A DNA stretch of 64,000 nucleotides from an uncultured Alistipes sp. (GCA_910577475.1 CAJTLJ010000006.1:81323-145322); one strand, 5' to 3'. Counted from the stretch's first letter, positions 1 to 8,092 are shown. Notes: generated by a model not told the origin, from the letters alone. A program made the numbers and translations.

Positions 1-787
1 AGTCGCGGCGGCAGACCACCTCGCTGCTGAGGTCGCGCACGGGGGCTCCCGTGTCGGGGCGTTCGCCGCGCCGCCGTTCGGGCAGAAGCAGGCAGATGTC
101 GCTCCGGCGCCGGTTCCGGTACTCTTTGGTCGGCAGCATCGCCGACCAGGGCTGCATGACGAAGTTCAGCGGGGCCCGTTCGCGGTTGTACTGCTTCACC
201 CACTCGGGCAGGTAGTTCATGTAGTAGGACGAGGAGCGCCAGTGGCACAGCTCGTCGTTCATCCAGTAGACGATGCCCGCCTTGCCGCCCAGCACGACGG
301 CCGATTCGGGCTCCAGCGCGATAGTCAGGATCTTGCTGTCGGGGCTGTACTGCTTCAGGGTTTCGGTGACGGTGGGGGCGATCAGCCGGTGGGGCGAGAA
401 CTGCCCGCCGCCGGTGTGGTACTCCAGCCCCGAGACCGAGGGGTCGTCGATCAGCGAGACGCGCAGGTTCTCCACGTAGTCGCGCCAGTGCGAGGCCACG
501 ATGCCGTGGGTCGAGGGCATGCACCCTGTCGTGATCGTAGCCAGCGCCGTGGGGGTCACGGTCTGCTGGCAGTCGTAGGCGGCGCGGGTGAAGCGGGTGC
601 CGCCCTCGGCGAGCCGGCGGAACCCGCCGTCGCAGAAGTTGGGTGCGTAGCGCTCCAGATCCTCGGGACGCATCGATCCCACGACGATCTGAACGACCAG
701 CGGCGCCTTTTCGGCCCGTACCGCGAGCGGGAATCCGCTGCAGAACAGAACGGCCAGGATGAGAATTTTTCCGATATAGAATTTCAT
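1..787 (-). CDS. PafA-like alkaline phosphatase family protein, C-terminus outside window
   Basis: About 262 N-terminal residues are visible; the gene runs off the left edge. A hydrophobic signal peptide (residues 1-25, probable cleavage after AVRA) points to export. The order of motifs matches PafA-type alkaline phosphatases/phosphodiesterases: IVVGSMR near residue 37, GGFRRLAEGG near 54, then TVTPTALATITTG and a THGI motif at residues 93-96. By spacing to HGI the nucleophilic Thr would be T78. The first zinc-ligand Asp of the family (VVDQMR) reads VVGSMR here, so G37 replaces Asp. The ATG at 787 was chosen because the signal peptide follows directly and a TAnnTTTG box lies 6 nt upstream. 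Family membership is fairly sure; activity and substrate are not. Confidence 0.75.
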   Translation of the reverse strand, partial: MKFYIGKILILAVLFCSGFPLAVRAEKAPLVVQIVVGSMRPEDLERYAPNFCDGGFRRLAEGGTRFTRAAYDCQQTVTPTALATITTGCMPSTHGIVASHWRDYVENLRVSLIDDPSVSGLEYHTGGGQFSPHRLIAPTVTETLKQYSPDSKILTIALEPESAVVLGGKAGIVYWMNDELCHWRSSSYYMNYLPEWVKQYNRERAPLNFVMQPWSAMLPTKEYRNRRRSDICLLLPERRRGERPDTGAPVRDLSSEVVCRRD

Positions 788-793
788 GGTGTG

Positions 794-801
794 CAAAAAT
801 A
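794..801 (-). promoter_or_regulatory. -7 box (TATTTTTG) of the phosphatase gene
   Basis: On the minus strand TATTTTTG fits the Bacteroidetes -7 consensus TAnnTTTG. It lies only 6 nt from the ATG at 787, so the transcript would be nearly leaderless. No clear -33 TTTG is seen. Confidence 0.45.
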
Positions 802-845
802 CGCATTTTTGAGGGGAGTTCGTATCCCTTCGCCGAAATATTTTC

Positions 846-1823
846 TCAGGGAATCGGGGCTTCGGCGTCCCAGACCGCTTTTTCGGGGCCGAAGTCCAGC
901 CCCGTCTCCCGCTCCAGCGCCGCGGCCTCCGCCAGCTGCCGCTCCGCGAAGCGGCGCCAGGCTTCGCTGCCGGGATGGAGCGGCCGGTGCTGGCTGCTCC
1001 TGACGAGCGCTTCGACCCGTTCCGCGAGCCTCCGCACGCCGGGGTCGAGGGCCGCTTCGGAGAAGCGTTCCCAGATGTAGCGTGCGGCCTGCTCCGAGGG
1101 GTGGACCAGATCGTCGGCATAGAACCGGTAGTCGCGCAGGTCGTCCGTCAGCAGCTCGAAGGCGGGGAAGTAGTCGATCCGCGGGCAGCGCTCCGCCAGG
1201 GCGGCTATCGCCACGCGCAGGATGGCCTTGCTCAACGAATTTTCGGCGGCGCCGTCTCTCAGGTGCCGCACGGGCGAAAGGGTGAGCACGATCCGTTTGT
1301 CGCGAAGGGGATCCTCCAGCAGCCTGCTCCAGCGGGACACGATCTCCTCTGCCGCGACGAGCCGGCGGCGGAACCGCTCCTGGGGCTGTTTGTGGCAGTT
1401 GGCGACCGGGCGTCCCGTGTCGCGCCGTTCGTAGACCCAGGCCGTTCCGAAGGTAAGGAGCAGGGTGTCGCTCCGGTGCAGGGCCCGGCTTCCCGTCTCG
1501 ACGGCCCGGTTCATCGCCTCGAGCGCCTGTGCGGCGTCGGGCCGGGTGAACGAGCCGTGGAAATCGTCGTGAAACCACCCCTCCGGGCCTTCGGCCAGCT
1601 CGCCGCGGGCGACCGGCTCCGCCCGGTCGAACCGCTCGATGGCGGCGGCGATCGAGAGGGGGTTGAACAGCACGCCGGTCGGATTGGCCGTCAGGTCGAA
1701 TTTCGCCTGCGCGAGCCGCCGGGCGACGGTGTCGGCGAAGCAGGAGCCCAGCGAGAGGATTCGGCTGCTGTAGCCGATCCGGCAGGCGAGCGGGGTGGGG
1801 GTGATCTCGGTGCGGAATTTCAT
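846..1823 (-). CDS. GSCFA domain-containing protein
   Basis: 325 aa. The N-terminus MKFRTEI followed by RILSLGSCFAD (about residues 22-32) is the signature that names the GSCFA family, which has an SGNH-hydrolase-like fold. Other typical stretches follow: NPTGVLFNP, LTFGTAW, LTLSPVRHLRDG and a late YFPAFELL. There is no signal peptide, so the protein is probably cytoplasmic. The GSC serine is the expected nucleophile by analogy with SGNH enzymes; the substrate is unknown. The gene is divergent from ispE with only 46 bp between start codons, and the two genes have mirrored -7 boxes. Confidence 0.85.
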   Translation of the reverse strand: MKFRTEITPTPLACRIGYSSRILSLGSCFADTVARRLAQAKFDLTANPTGVLFNPLSIAAAIERFDRAEPVARGELAEGPEGWFHDDFHGSFTRPDAAQALEAMNRAVETGSRALHRSDTLLLTFGTAWVYERRDTGRPVANCHKQPQERFRRRLVAAEEIVSRWSRLLEDPLRDKRIVLTLSPVRHLRDGAAENSLSKAILRVAIAALAERCPRIDYFPAFELLTDDLRDYRFYADDLVHPSEQAARYIWERFSEAALDPGVRRLAERVEALVRSSQHRPLHPGSEAWRRFAERQLAEAAALERETGLDFGPEKAVWDAEAPIP

Positions 1824-1827
1824 GAAA

Positions 1828-1835
1828 CAAAGATA
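1828..1835 (-). promoter_or_regulatory. -7 box (TATCTTTG) of the GSCFA gene
   Basis: TATCTTTG on the minus strand matches TAnnTTTG and ends 4 nt before the ATG at 1823. It is the exact mirror of the ispE box at 1857-1864. No -33 TTTG is obvious. Confidence 0.55.
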
Positions 1836-1856
1836 GGGATAATTCGAAAATATTCT

Positions 1857-1864
1857 TATCTTTG
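1857..1864 (+). promoter_or_regulatory. -7 box (TATCTTTG) of ispE
   Basis: TATCTTTG matches TAnnTTTG and sits 5 nt before the ispE ATG at 1870, implying a leaderless or nearly leaderless message. It forms a perfect inverted repeat with the box at 1828-1835. Confidence 0.55.
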
Positions 1865-1869
1865 TAAAT

Positions 1870-2685
1870 ATGATTCTTCAAGCCAACTGCAAAATCAATC
1901 TGGGGCTCGACGTGTTGCGTCGGCGCGAGGACGGTTTCCACGATCTGGAGACCGTGATGCTCCCCGTAAGGGAGCTGTTCGACGTCGTGGAGGTGCGGCG
2001 CCGGGGTGACAATGAACTGCGTTTCCGCCAGCGGGGGCTGACGGTCGACTGCCCCGCCGAGGAGAACGTCTGTGTGAAGGCCTTCCGGCTCATGCAGCGC
2101 CGCTACGGCGTGGGGGGCGTGGAGATCACGCTCGACAAGTGCGTGCCGTTCGGTGCGGGGCTGGGCGGCGGTTCGGCCGACGCGACGATGGTCCTGCGGG
2201 CCCTGAACGAGCTCTTCGCCCTGCGGCTTTCGGAGGATGTCCTGATCGAGCGGGCTGCGGAGCTGGGCAGCGACACCTCCTTTTTCGTGCGGAACAGCCC
2301 CCAGTTCTGTACGGGGCGCGGCGAACGGATGGAGCCGGTGGAACTGCCGCTCGACGGGTTGCGGCTCGTGCTGGTGAAGCCCGGCGAAGGGGTCTCTACT
2401 CGCGAAGCCTATGCCGGCGTGCGGCCGGCCGTACCGGAGAGGCCCCTGCTCGAACGGCTGCAAAGCCCCGTTGCCACGTGGCGCGAGTGCGTGAAGAACG
2501 ATTTCGAGCCCTCCGTATTCGCCCGTCATCCCCGGTTGGCCCTCATCAAGGAGGATCTGCTGAAGCAGGGGGCGCTCTATGCCGCCATGTCCGGGAGCGG
2601 ATCGACCCTCTTTGGCCTTTTCGCGGACGAGAGGCCCTATATCCCCCCCTTCGACGGACTGTTCGTCCATTCGGAGCAGTTGTAA
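1870..2685 (+). CDS. ispE: 4-diphosphocytidyl-2-C-methyl-D-erythritol kinase
   Basis: 271 aa GHMP-family kinase that phosphorylates CDP-methylerythritol in the MEP (non-mevalonate) isoprenoid pathway, using ATP in the cytoplasm. The N-terminal CKINLGLDVLRRREDGFHD and the glycine-rich phosphate-binding loop PFGAGLGGGSADA (about residues 93-105) are diagnostic, and the C-terminal motif MSGSGSTLFGLF is present. Length is normal for the family, if slightly short. ispD of the same pathway lies at 52.4-53.1 kb on the opposite strand. The start is supported by the promoter box immediately upstream. Confidence 0.95.
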   Translation: MILQANCKINLGLDVLRRREDGFHDLETVMLPVRELFDVVEVRRRGDNELRFRQRGLTVDCPAEENVCVKAFRLMQRRYGVGGVEITLDKCVPFGAGLGGGSADATMVLRALNELFALRLSEDVLIERAAELGSDTSFFVRNSPQFCTGRGERMEPVELPLDGLRLVLVKPGEGVSTREAYAGVRPAVPERPLLERLQSPVATWRECVKNDFEPSVFARHPRLALIKEDLLKQGALYAAMSGSGSTLFGLFADERPYIPPFDGLFVHSEQL

Positions 2686-2695
2686 CCCCTCCCTT

Positions 2696-3172
2696 TCAGG
2701 ACCGGAACGTGAAGTAGCGGGCGGCCGCGTAGCTGTAGAGGGCGCTGATGACGGTCGTCAGCAGTTTCGACGGGGTGGGCCAGAAGTGTAAGGCGTCTAC
2801 GAATATCTTCATGCACAGATAGTTGAGCGCGATGGCTCCGGCTACCGAGAGCAGATAGCGCAGCAATTGGGTCCGGGTTTTCCGCCGGGAGCCCCGAAAG
2901 GCGATGTTGCGGTTGAGCCAGAATCCGATCAGGAAGGTGAACGGAAAGACGACGGCCAGCGAGGCGATATGGGGGGAAACGACGACGAAGCCCAGATCGA
3001 GATAGCGTTCCGCGATGATGTAGTGGTAGATCAGGAAGTAGAGCACGGCATCCGAAAGCATGTTGCCGCCGCCGCATGCGGCATAGCGGAACAACTCCCG
3101 GGAGAGGATGCGGTCGAAAGGCCATCGATAGAAGAGGTCGATTGTCCGACCGATTCGCTCCGCCGCCTTCAT
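2696..3172 (-). CDS. GtrA family membrane protein
   Basis: 158 aa with about four predicted membrane helices (starting around residues 25, 55, 90 and 125) and the GtrA signature region FRYAACGGGNMLSDAVLYF near the N-terminus. GtrA-like proteins are linked to translocation of lipid-linked sugars or cell-surface polysaccharide synthesis, but function is often unproven. It is the last gene of a minus-strand operon, starting 3 nt after the HU/SPOR gene, and converges on ispE with 10 bp between the stops. Confidence 0.85.
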   Translation of the reverse strand: MKAAERIGRTIDLFYRWPFDRILSRELFRYAACGGGNMLSDAVLYFLIYHYIIAERYLDLGFVVVSPHIASLAVVFPFTFLIGFWLNRNIAFRGSRRKTRTQLLRYLLSVAGAIALNYLCMKIFVDALHFWPTPSKLLTTVISALYSYAAARYFTFRS

Positions 3173-3175
3173 CCC

Positions 3176-4093
3176 TTACCGTTTGGAGTAGACCCAGACC
3201 TCCGACAGCCCCGTTTTGCGATGCCGGGCCGCCTCGGCCTGCGCCTCCTCGCGGCTCTCCGCCTCGCCGAGCGAGACGAGGAACTTGTCGCCGTAGAGGA
3301 AGATGCGGCAGTCGGCCTCCGTCAGGGTTTCGATCTGTGCGATAGCCTGTTCGATGGCCCGGCGGGCGTTGCGCTCGCTGGAGAAGATACCCAGAACGAC
3401 GTAGCTCTCGCCCGAACGGGTGCGGACGATCTCTTCCTCGGCCGGTGCGGCGGGAGCCGGCTCGGTCAGGGCCGTGACGGTCGGGTCGACGGCCGGGACT
3501 GCGGGCTGCGGGGTCGCTTCGGCCCGAAGCGTCGTGTCGGGTTGCACGGCGGGGGTCAGCAGCCGCATCTCGACGACGTCGGGGGTGGAGGAGAACCACT
3601 CGGGCCAGCGGGTCACGGGATCGAGCCAGAAGATGCCTGCGGCCGCCAGAAAGACGATGCCGAGCGTGGAGAGGCTCCAGAGCCACCACGGGGTCGTGCG
3701 GCGGCGGATCCTTATGTCGCGGCCCTGCGGGTTGAGCAGCCGGTCGAAGGCCGGATCCGGACGGAAACTTTTCTGAATGAGGGTGCCGACCCCCACGATC
3801 TCCAGACGGCCGCTCTGCGCGTCGAGGCTCTTGTCGAGCCAGCGGCGGTAGGCTTCGGCAGCCTGTTCGGGGGTGCAGGCGGCGGCGCGGGCAATCGTGT
3901 CGACGAGCGAAACGCCCCTTTCGGCCGACGAGAACTCCACGTCGCGGCAGGGCGGAACGATCCGCGTCGCCGAGAGGCGTCGGGCCGGCGTGCGCCGGAT
4001 GCCGAGCGAGCCGATGCCCGGCAGGAATACCGTCTCTTCGGCGGCCAGTCGGTTCCTGACGACCCGGCCGATCTCTTCCTCGATGGTTGCCAT
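3176..4093 (-). CDS. HU-CCDC81-like plus SPOR domain membrane protein
   Basis: 305 aa. Residues 1-125 look like the bacterial HU/CCDC81-type module (MATIEEEIGRVVRNRL, FLPGIGSLGIRR, later GVGTLIQKSF). One transmembrane helix follows near residues 134-156 (WWLWSLSTLGIVFLAAAGIF), then a Pro/Ala/Glu/Thr-rich linker, then a C-terminal SPOR domain (about 225-305; GESYVVLGIFSSERNARRAI). SPOR domains bind denuded glycan strands of septal peptidoglycan, so the topology suggests a cytoplasmic HU-like head and a periplasmic peptidoglycan-binding tail. The start is 1 nt after the lgt stop, so the two genes are co-transcribed. The exact function is inference. Confidence 0.8.
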   Translation of the reverse strand: MATIEEEIGRVVRNRLAAEETVFLPGIGSLGIRRTPARRLSATRIVPPCRDVEFSSAERGVSLVDTIARAAACTPEQAAEAYRRWLDKSLDAQSGRLEIVGVGTLIQKSFRPDPAFDRLLNPQGRDIRIRRRTTPWWLWSLSTLGIVFLAAAGIFWLDPVTRWPEWFSSTPDVVEMRLLTPAVQPDTTLRAEATPQPAVPAVDPTVTALTEPAPAAPAEEEIVRTRSGESYVVLGIFSSERNARRAIEQAIAQIETLTEADCRIFLYGDKFLVSLGEAESREEAQAEAARHRKTGLSEVWVYSKR

Positions 4094-4094
4094 G

Positions 4095-4949
4095 CTATTT
4101 GCTTTTTTTCGTCTTGTTTACGGGAGCCGGCGCTGCGGCGGGACGGCGCAGCGCGTAAACCGTGATGCCGATGCCCAGCAGGATGAACGGTACGCTGAGC
4201 AGCTGTCCCATCTTGAGGAACAGCCCCGTGTCGGCGCCTCCCTGCTCCAGTTTCACGTACTCGATGAAGAAGCGCGTGAGGAACACGCCGATCAGTCCGA
4301 CGCCGAACAGCACGCCGGGCCGCCGCCGTCCGTAATCCTTGCCGTAGTAGAGCCAGCAGAGGATCAGGAAGGTAACCAGATAGCAGCCCGCTTCGTAGAG
4401 CTGGGTGGGGTGGCAGGCGGCCGGGGCGCATACCTGCTGCCACTCGCGCGAGCGCAGGAAGCGGAATCCCCACGGCAGCGAGGTCGGCCCGCCGAAGATT
4501 TCGGAGTTGAAGAGGTTGCCCAGCCGGACGAACATGCCGCCGATGCCTACCGGGATCATGATGCGGTCCAGCCCCCAGATATAGGGAAGCCTGTTGCGGC
4601 GGGCGAAGAGCCACAGACCGATGAGCAGACCGATGGCGGCGCCGTGGCTGGCGAGTCCGCCGTCGCGGAAGCCCGTGACGATCTCCCAGGGGCGGCTCAG
4701 GTAGTAGGCCGGGTCGTAGAAGAGGCAGTGCCCCAGCCGGGCGCCCAGGATGGTCGAGAGGGTGCCGTACCAGAACACCGATTCCGACACGGAGTCCGGC
4801 AGCCCTTCGCGCTTGCAGAAGTTCTCGAAAAATTTGGCTCCGATGAGGATGGCGAGCACCCACATCAGTCCGTAGTAGCGGACTTCGATCGAACCGATCG
4901 AAAAAAGTACGGGATCGAACGTCCAGTCGATCTGCAACAGGTTTGTCAT
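4095..4949 (-). CDS. lgt: Phosphatidylglycerol--prolipoprotein diacylglyceryl transferase
   Basis: 284 aa polytopic inner-membrane enzyme that transfers diacylglycerol to the lipobox Cys of prolipoproteins, the first step of lipoprotein maturation. Diagnostic stretches are HGAAIGLLIGLWLFARR, the Lgt signature RLGNLFNSEIFG, and HPTQLYE. About seven hydrophobic helices are present and length is typical. This window encodes many lipoprotein substrates. It lies in the operon histidine kinase - lgt - HU/SPOR - GtrA. Confidence 0.95.
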   Translation of the reverse strand: MTNLLQIDWTFDPVLFSIGSIEVRYYGLMWVLAILIGAKFFENFCKREGLPDSVSESVFWYGTLSTILGARLGHCLFYDPAYYLSRPWEIVTGFRDGGLASHGAAIGLLIGLWLFARRNRLPYIWGLDRIMIPVGIGGMFVRLGNLFNSEIFGGPTSLPWGFRFLRSREWQQVCAPAACHPTQLYEAGCYLVTFLILCWLYYGKDYGRRRPGVLFGVGLIGVFLTRFFIEYVKLEQGGADTGLFLKMGQLLSVPFILLGIGITVYALRRPAAAPAPVNKTKKSK

Positions 4950-4971
4950 GCCTTGGTTCTTGTCAGGAGGT

Positions 4972-6021
4972 CTACTTGACGTCCTCGAGTTTTACTTTTT
5001 TCAACGTAAAGGAGAAGGTCGAACCCACGCCCAGCTCGCTGCGGACGGAGATCCGTTCGCCATGCGCCTCGACGATGTGCTTCACGATCGCCAGACCCAG
5101 GCCCGTGCCGCCCTGCTCGCGCGAGCGTCCCTTGTCCGTGCGGTAGAACCGCTCGAATACGCGGGGAATGTCCTCCTTGCCGATGCCGACGCCGTTGTCC
5201 TCCACCTCGATCAGGATGCGGTCGAGCAGGTCGCGGAACGTCACCTTCGTCAGACCGCCCTCCTTGCCGTAGCGGATCGAGTTGATGAGCAGGTTCACCA
5301 TCACCTGGCCGATGAAATGCTTGTCGGCCATCACCCAGAAGGGCGAGGGGATGTTCTCCGAGCCCTTCACGACGATCTTGATCGACTTCTTGTCGGCATC
5401 CATCTCGATCTGGTCGGCGATTTCGCGGGTGAGCGCCACGATGTCGAACTGCTCGCGCTTCATGCGGGTCATGTCGCTCTCGAGCTTCGAGATGGTGTCC
5501 AGATCGTTGACGATGTTGATGAGGCGGTCGATGCTCCGCTCGGTCCGCTCGAGGTACTTGCGGTTGATGAGCTCGTCCTCCAGTCCGCCGTCGAGCAGCG
5601 TGGAGATGTAGCCCTGGATGTTGAAGATCGGGGTCTTCAGCTCGTGGGCCACGTTGCCCAGATACTGCTTGCGGAACTGCTCGGTCTCCTTCAGGCGGGC
5701 GATCTCCTTGTCGTTCGTGTCGGCCCAGGCGGTGAGCTCCTCCGAGATGTGCTCCACGTGTTTCTCCTTCATCTCCGTGAAGATCTCTTTCGTGTGCACG
5801 TCGCGGGAGAGGACGATCGAGTAGATGGGCTTGAGTTTATAGGCTACATATTTGCTGATGACCAGCAACGAGAAAAGCGCCACCAGCACGCCGGTGCCCG
5901 CCGCGGCGCACAAAACGACCCACCAGGGCTCGGAAACGAGCACGAGGGCGAGCGCGACGGCTATGGTCGCGAGTCCCGCAATGCGCAGCGAGGCGCCCTC
6001 TTTGGTTTTTACAACAAACAT
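4972..6021 (-). CDS. Membrane sensor histidine kinase (PhoR-like), no adjacent regulator
   Basis: 349 aa. Two membrane helices lie at about residues 12-30 and 35-56 with almost no periplasmic loop. The dimerisation/phosphoacceptor box is NVAHELKTPI with H126, followed by an N box (NLLINSIRYG), G1 (DNGVGIG) and G2 (GGTGLGLAIVKHI). The lack of a periplasmic sensor domain suggests membrane or intracellular sensing. No response-regulator gene is adjacent, so the partner must be elsewhere. It is upstream of lgt with a 22-nt gap and likely co-transcribed. Confidence 0.9.
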   Translation of the reverse strand: MFVVKTKEGASLRIAGLATIAVALALVLVSEPWWVVLCAAAGTGVLVALFSLLVISKYVAYKLKPIYSIVLSRDVHTKEIFTEMKEKHVEHISEELTAWADTNDKEIARLKETEQFRKQYLGNVAHELKTPIFNIQGYISTLLDGGLEDELINRKYLERTERSIDRLINIVNDLDTISKLESDMTRMKREQFDIVALTREIADQIEMDADKKSIKIVVKGSENIPSPFWVMADKHFIGQVMVNLLINSIRYGKEGGLTKVTFRDLLDRILIEVEDNGVGIGKEDIPRVFERFYRTDKGRSREQGGTGLGLAIVKHIVEAHGERISVRSELGVGSTFSFTLKKVKLEDVK

Positions 6022-6062
6022 ATATCTGCCTTTTTATATATATAAGTGAATGCAACTTCGCG

Positions 6063-6692
6063 TCAGCTGTTCAGCACCATCCGTCCGCAGATTCTCCAGG
6101 CCTGCAGAACCTCCTTGCGGGGCATCTCCCAGTCGTCGTAACGCTCCTGGTTGTAGCTCTCCAGCCGCCACTTGTCGTCGCCGGCCGAGCGCACGCGCCG
6201 CAAAGTTATGACATTTCCGGTCGAAATCACATACTCTTCGCCCGGAATTATCGTCGCGGGGTCTATTTGTTTCAGAAATACGATTGAACCGGCCGGGATG
6301 CGGGGGGTCATGGCGTCGGAGGAGTAGAGCATCGCCATGTCGCAGTCCGCTACCGAGGGGAAGACGACCAGTTCGTCCGGGGTGAGCTTGAGGGTCTGCG
6401 TGGCGAACCGCTCGACGTCCAGACGGAAGAAAGGAATCTGCGCGCCCCGTAAATTTTCATTCGCGAACATATGGCCGTCTCCGGTCAGCAGCCAGGACTC
6501 GCTGATCTCCGGGAACCGGGTCACTACGCGATGGGCTACATCCTTGGAAATCCCGTTGTTACCACGGCGAATCTGGTAGAGGTTTTCGCCACGCGGCAGA
6601 CCGATGTGGCGGGCGAAATAATTGATCGACATGTTGGCCCAGCTGATGACGGCTTCCAATCTTTGCCAATTATTTTGCTTGTCTTGTGTCAT
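6063..6692 (-). CDS. HTH regulator with S24-like domain, catalytic residues replaced
   Basis: 209 aa. The N-terminal ~65 residues form a Cro/CI-type helix-turn-helix (SINYFARHIGLPRGENLYQI, then NNGISKDVAHRV). The C-terminal part resembles peptidase S24/LexA domains (FPSVADCDMAMLYSSDAM, PAGSIVFLKQID, GEEYVIS). In active S24 proteins the Ser of G-x-S-M and a downstream Lys form the dyad; here the positions read SDAM (A127) and VITLRRV (R165), so self-cleavage is unlikely. It is divergent from tRNA-Arg and lies 41 nt upstream of the histidine kinase gene. No phage genes are nearby, so it is probably a host regulator. Target genes are unknown. Confidence 0.8.
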   Translation of the reverse strand: MTQDKQNNWQRLEAVISWANMSINYFARHIGLPRGENLYQIRRGNNGISKDVAHRVVTRFPEISESWLLTGDGHMFANENLRGAQIPFFRLDVERFATQTLKLTPDELVVFPSVADCDMAMLYSSDAMTPRIPAGSIVFLKQIDPATIIPGEEYVISTGNVITLRRVRSAGDDKWRLESYNQERYDDWEMPRKEVLQAWRICGRMVLNS

Positions 6693-6708
6693 AATTAGAA
6701 ATTTTTTG

Positions 6709-6716
6709 TATATTTG
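6709..6716 (+). promoter_or_regulatory. -7 box (TATATTTG) of tRNA-Arg
   Basis: TATATTTG matches TAnnTTTG and lies 7 nt before the mature tRNA 5' end. A CTTG at 6683-6686 (22-nt gap) may serve as a weak -33 element. Confidence 0.55.
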
Positions 6717-6723
6717 CAGTCGC

Positions 6724-6795
6724 GGTCCCGTAGTTCAATGGATAGAATTTAAGATTCCGGTTCTTACGATAGAGGTTCGAATCCCCTCGGGATCA
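6724..6795 (+). tRNA. tRNA-Arg (anticodon CCG)
   Basis: A full cloverleaf can be drawn: acceptor GGTCCCG/CGGGATC (one G-U), D-arm GTTC/GAAT, anticodon stem TAAGA/TCTTA with loop TTCCGGT (anticodon CCG, reads CGG), and T-arm with loop TTCGAAT. The T-stem AGAGG/CCCCT contains one A-C mismatch. The CCA end is not encoded. A strong terminator follows at 6801. Confidence 0.9.
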
Positions 6796-6800
6796 CTTGA

Positions 6801-6836
6801 AGCAGAGTTCTTTAGCAAAAGAGAACTCTGCTTTTT
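6801..6836 (+). terminator. Rho-independent terminator after tRNA-Arg
   Basis: Stem AGCAGAGTTCT/AGAACTCTGCT (11 bp) with a 10-nt loop, followed by TTTT. It lies 5 nt after the tRNA end. Confidence 0.85.
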
Positions 6837-7028
6837 CGTTCTCCAAAACGCCCGAAAATCCGTCGAACGCCCCGATTCTATCTTTCCATCCGTTTGCCTG
6901 CGGATTGCCGATAAAGCAAACAAATGTAGTTATTATTTTCTTTTATTGCAATAAATACGACTAAAATCGCGAAAAATTGTATAATTTTGATTCCGGCCGC
7001 TCTTTTTCCGTAGGAAAAGGTCCGTTTT

Positions 7029-7059
7029 TTTGTCGTTTGGATTTTGTTTCCTACTTTTG
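7029..7059 (+). promoter_or_regulatory. ruvB promoter (-33 TTTG, -7 TACTTTTG)
   Basis: TTTG at 7029-7032 and TACTTTTG at 7052-7059 are 19 nt apart, the usual Bacteroidetes spacing. The box ends 19 nt before the ATG at 7079 and decides the ruvB start, because the longer open frame from 6977 would include the promoter. Confidence 0.7.
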
Positions 7060-7078
7060 TAAAAAGCTTTTTTCCTTC

Positions 7079-8092
7079 ATGGGTGTAGACCGAAACTTAC
7101 GCAATGTCGAGAGCGATCTCGAATTCGAAAATAAGATCCGACCGCAGGAGCTGCAGAACTTCGCCGGGCAGGAGAAGATCGTCGAAAACCTGCGCATCTT
7201 CATCAAGGCGGCCCTCATGCGGGGCGACTCGCTGGACCATGTGCTGCTGCACGGCCCTCCGGGACTGGGCAAGACCACGCTGGCGAACATCATCGCCAAC
7301 GAGATGGGTTCGCAGCTCAAGACTACATCGGGCCCCGTGCTCGACAAGCCGGGCGACCTGGCCGGCCTGCTCACCAACCTCAATCCCGGCGACGTGCTCT
7401 TCATCGACGAGATTCATCGCCTGAGTCCCGTCGTCGAGGAGTATCTCTACTCGGCGATGGAGGATTACAAAATCGACATCGTGCTCGACAAGGGTCCGTC
7501 GGCCCGGTCGATCCAGATCGAGCTGGCCCCCTTCACGCTCATCGGCGCCACCACGCGCAGCGGTCTGCTGACCTCGCCCCTGCGGGCCCGCTTCGGCATT
7601 CAGTGTCATCTGGAGTATTACGACGGCACGGTGCTCTCGGGTATCGTGCGGCGGTCGGCCCGGATTCTGGACGTGCCCATCGAGGAGGATGCCGCGCTGG
7701 AGATCGCCCTTCGCTCGCGCGGCACTCCCCGTATCGCCAACGCTCTGCTGCGGCGGGTGCGCGACTTCGCCATGGTGAAGGGCGAGGGACGGGTCGATCT
7801 GGAGATCACCCGTTTCGCGCTGAAGGCGCTGAACATCGACTCGCGCGGACTGGACCGCATGGACAACAAGATTCTGGGGGCCATCATCGAGAAGTTCAAC
7901 GGCGGCCCCGTGGGGCTCAACACCGTCGCCACGGCGGTGAGCGAGGAGCCCGGCACCATCGAGGAGGTCTACGAGCCGTTCCTGATCAAGGAGGGCTTCC
8001 TGAAGCGGACCCCGCGCGGTCGCGAGGCCACCGAGCTGGCCTATGAACATTTGGGTTTCACACGTCCTTCGCAGCAGGGCGGACTGTTTTAA
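7079..8092 (+). CDS. ruvB: Holliday junction branch migration DNA helicase RuvB
   Basis: 337 aa AAA+ motor of the RuvABC resolvasome. Walker A GPPGLGKTT, Walker B LFIDEIHR, sensor GATTRSG and arginine-finger region LRARFGI are all present, followed by the C-terminal winged helix (TPRGREATELAYEHLG). The ATG at 7079 (MGVDRNLRNVE) was chosen over an upstream in-frame ATG at 6977 because family members start here and the promoter lies in between. ruvA and ruvC are not in the window. Confidence 0.97.
   Translation: MGVDRNLRNVESDLEFENKIRPQELQNFAGQEKIVENLRIFIKAALMRGDSLDHVLLHGPPGLGKTTLANIIANEMGSQLKTTSGPVLDKPGDLAGLLTNLNPGDVLFIDEIHRLSPVVEEYLYSAMEDYKIDIVLDKGPSARSIQIELAPFTLIGATTRSGLLTSPLRARFGIQCHLEYYDGTVLSGIVRRSARILDVPIEEDAALEIALRSRGTPRIANALLRRVRDFAMVKGEGRVDLEITRFALKALNIDSRGLDRMDNKILGAIIEKFNGGPVGLNTVATAVSEEPGTIEEVYEPFLIKEGFLKRTPRGREATELAYEHLGFTRPSQQGGLF

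Noticed and set aside
6063..6692. S24-type protein as a prophage repressor
   Set aside because: No integrase, terminase, tail or lysis genes in the window; neighbours are housekeeping genes.
6977..7078. Upstream in-frame start for ruvB
   Set aside because: The -33/-7 promoter lies inside this extension and RuvB relatives begin at the ATG at 7079.
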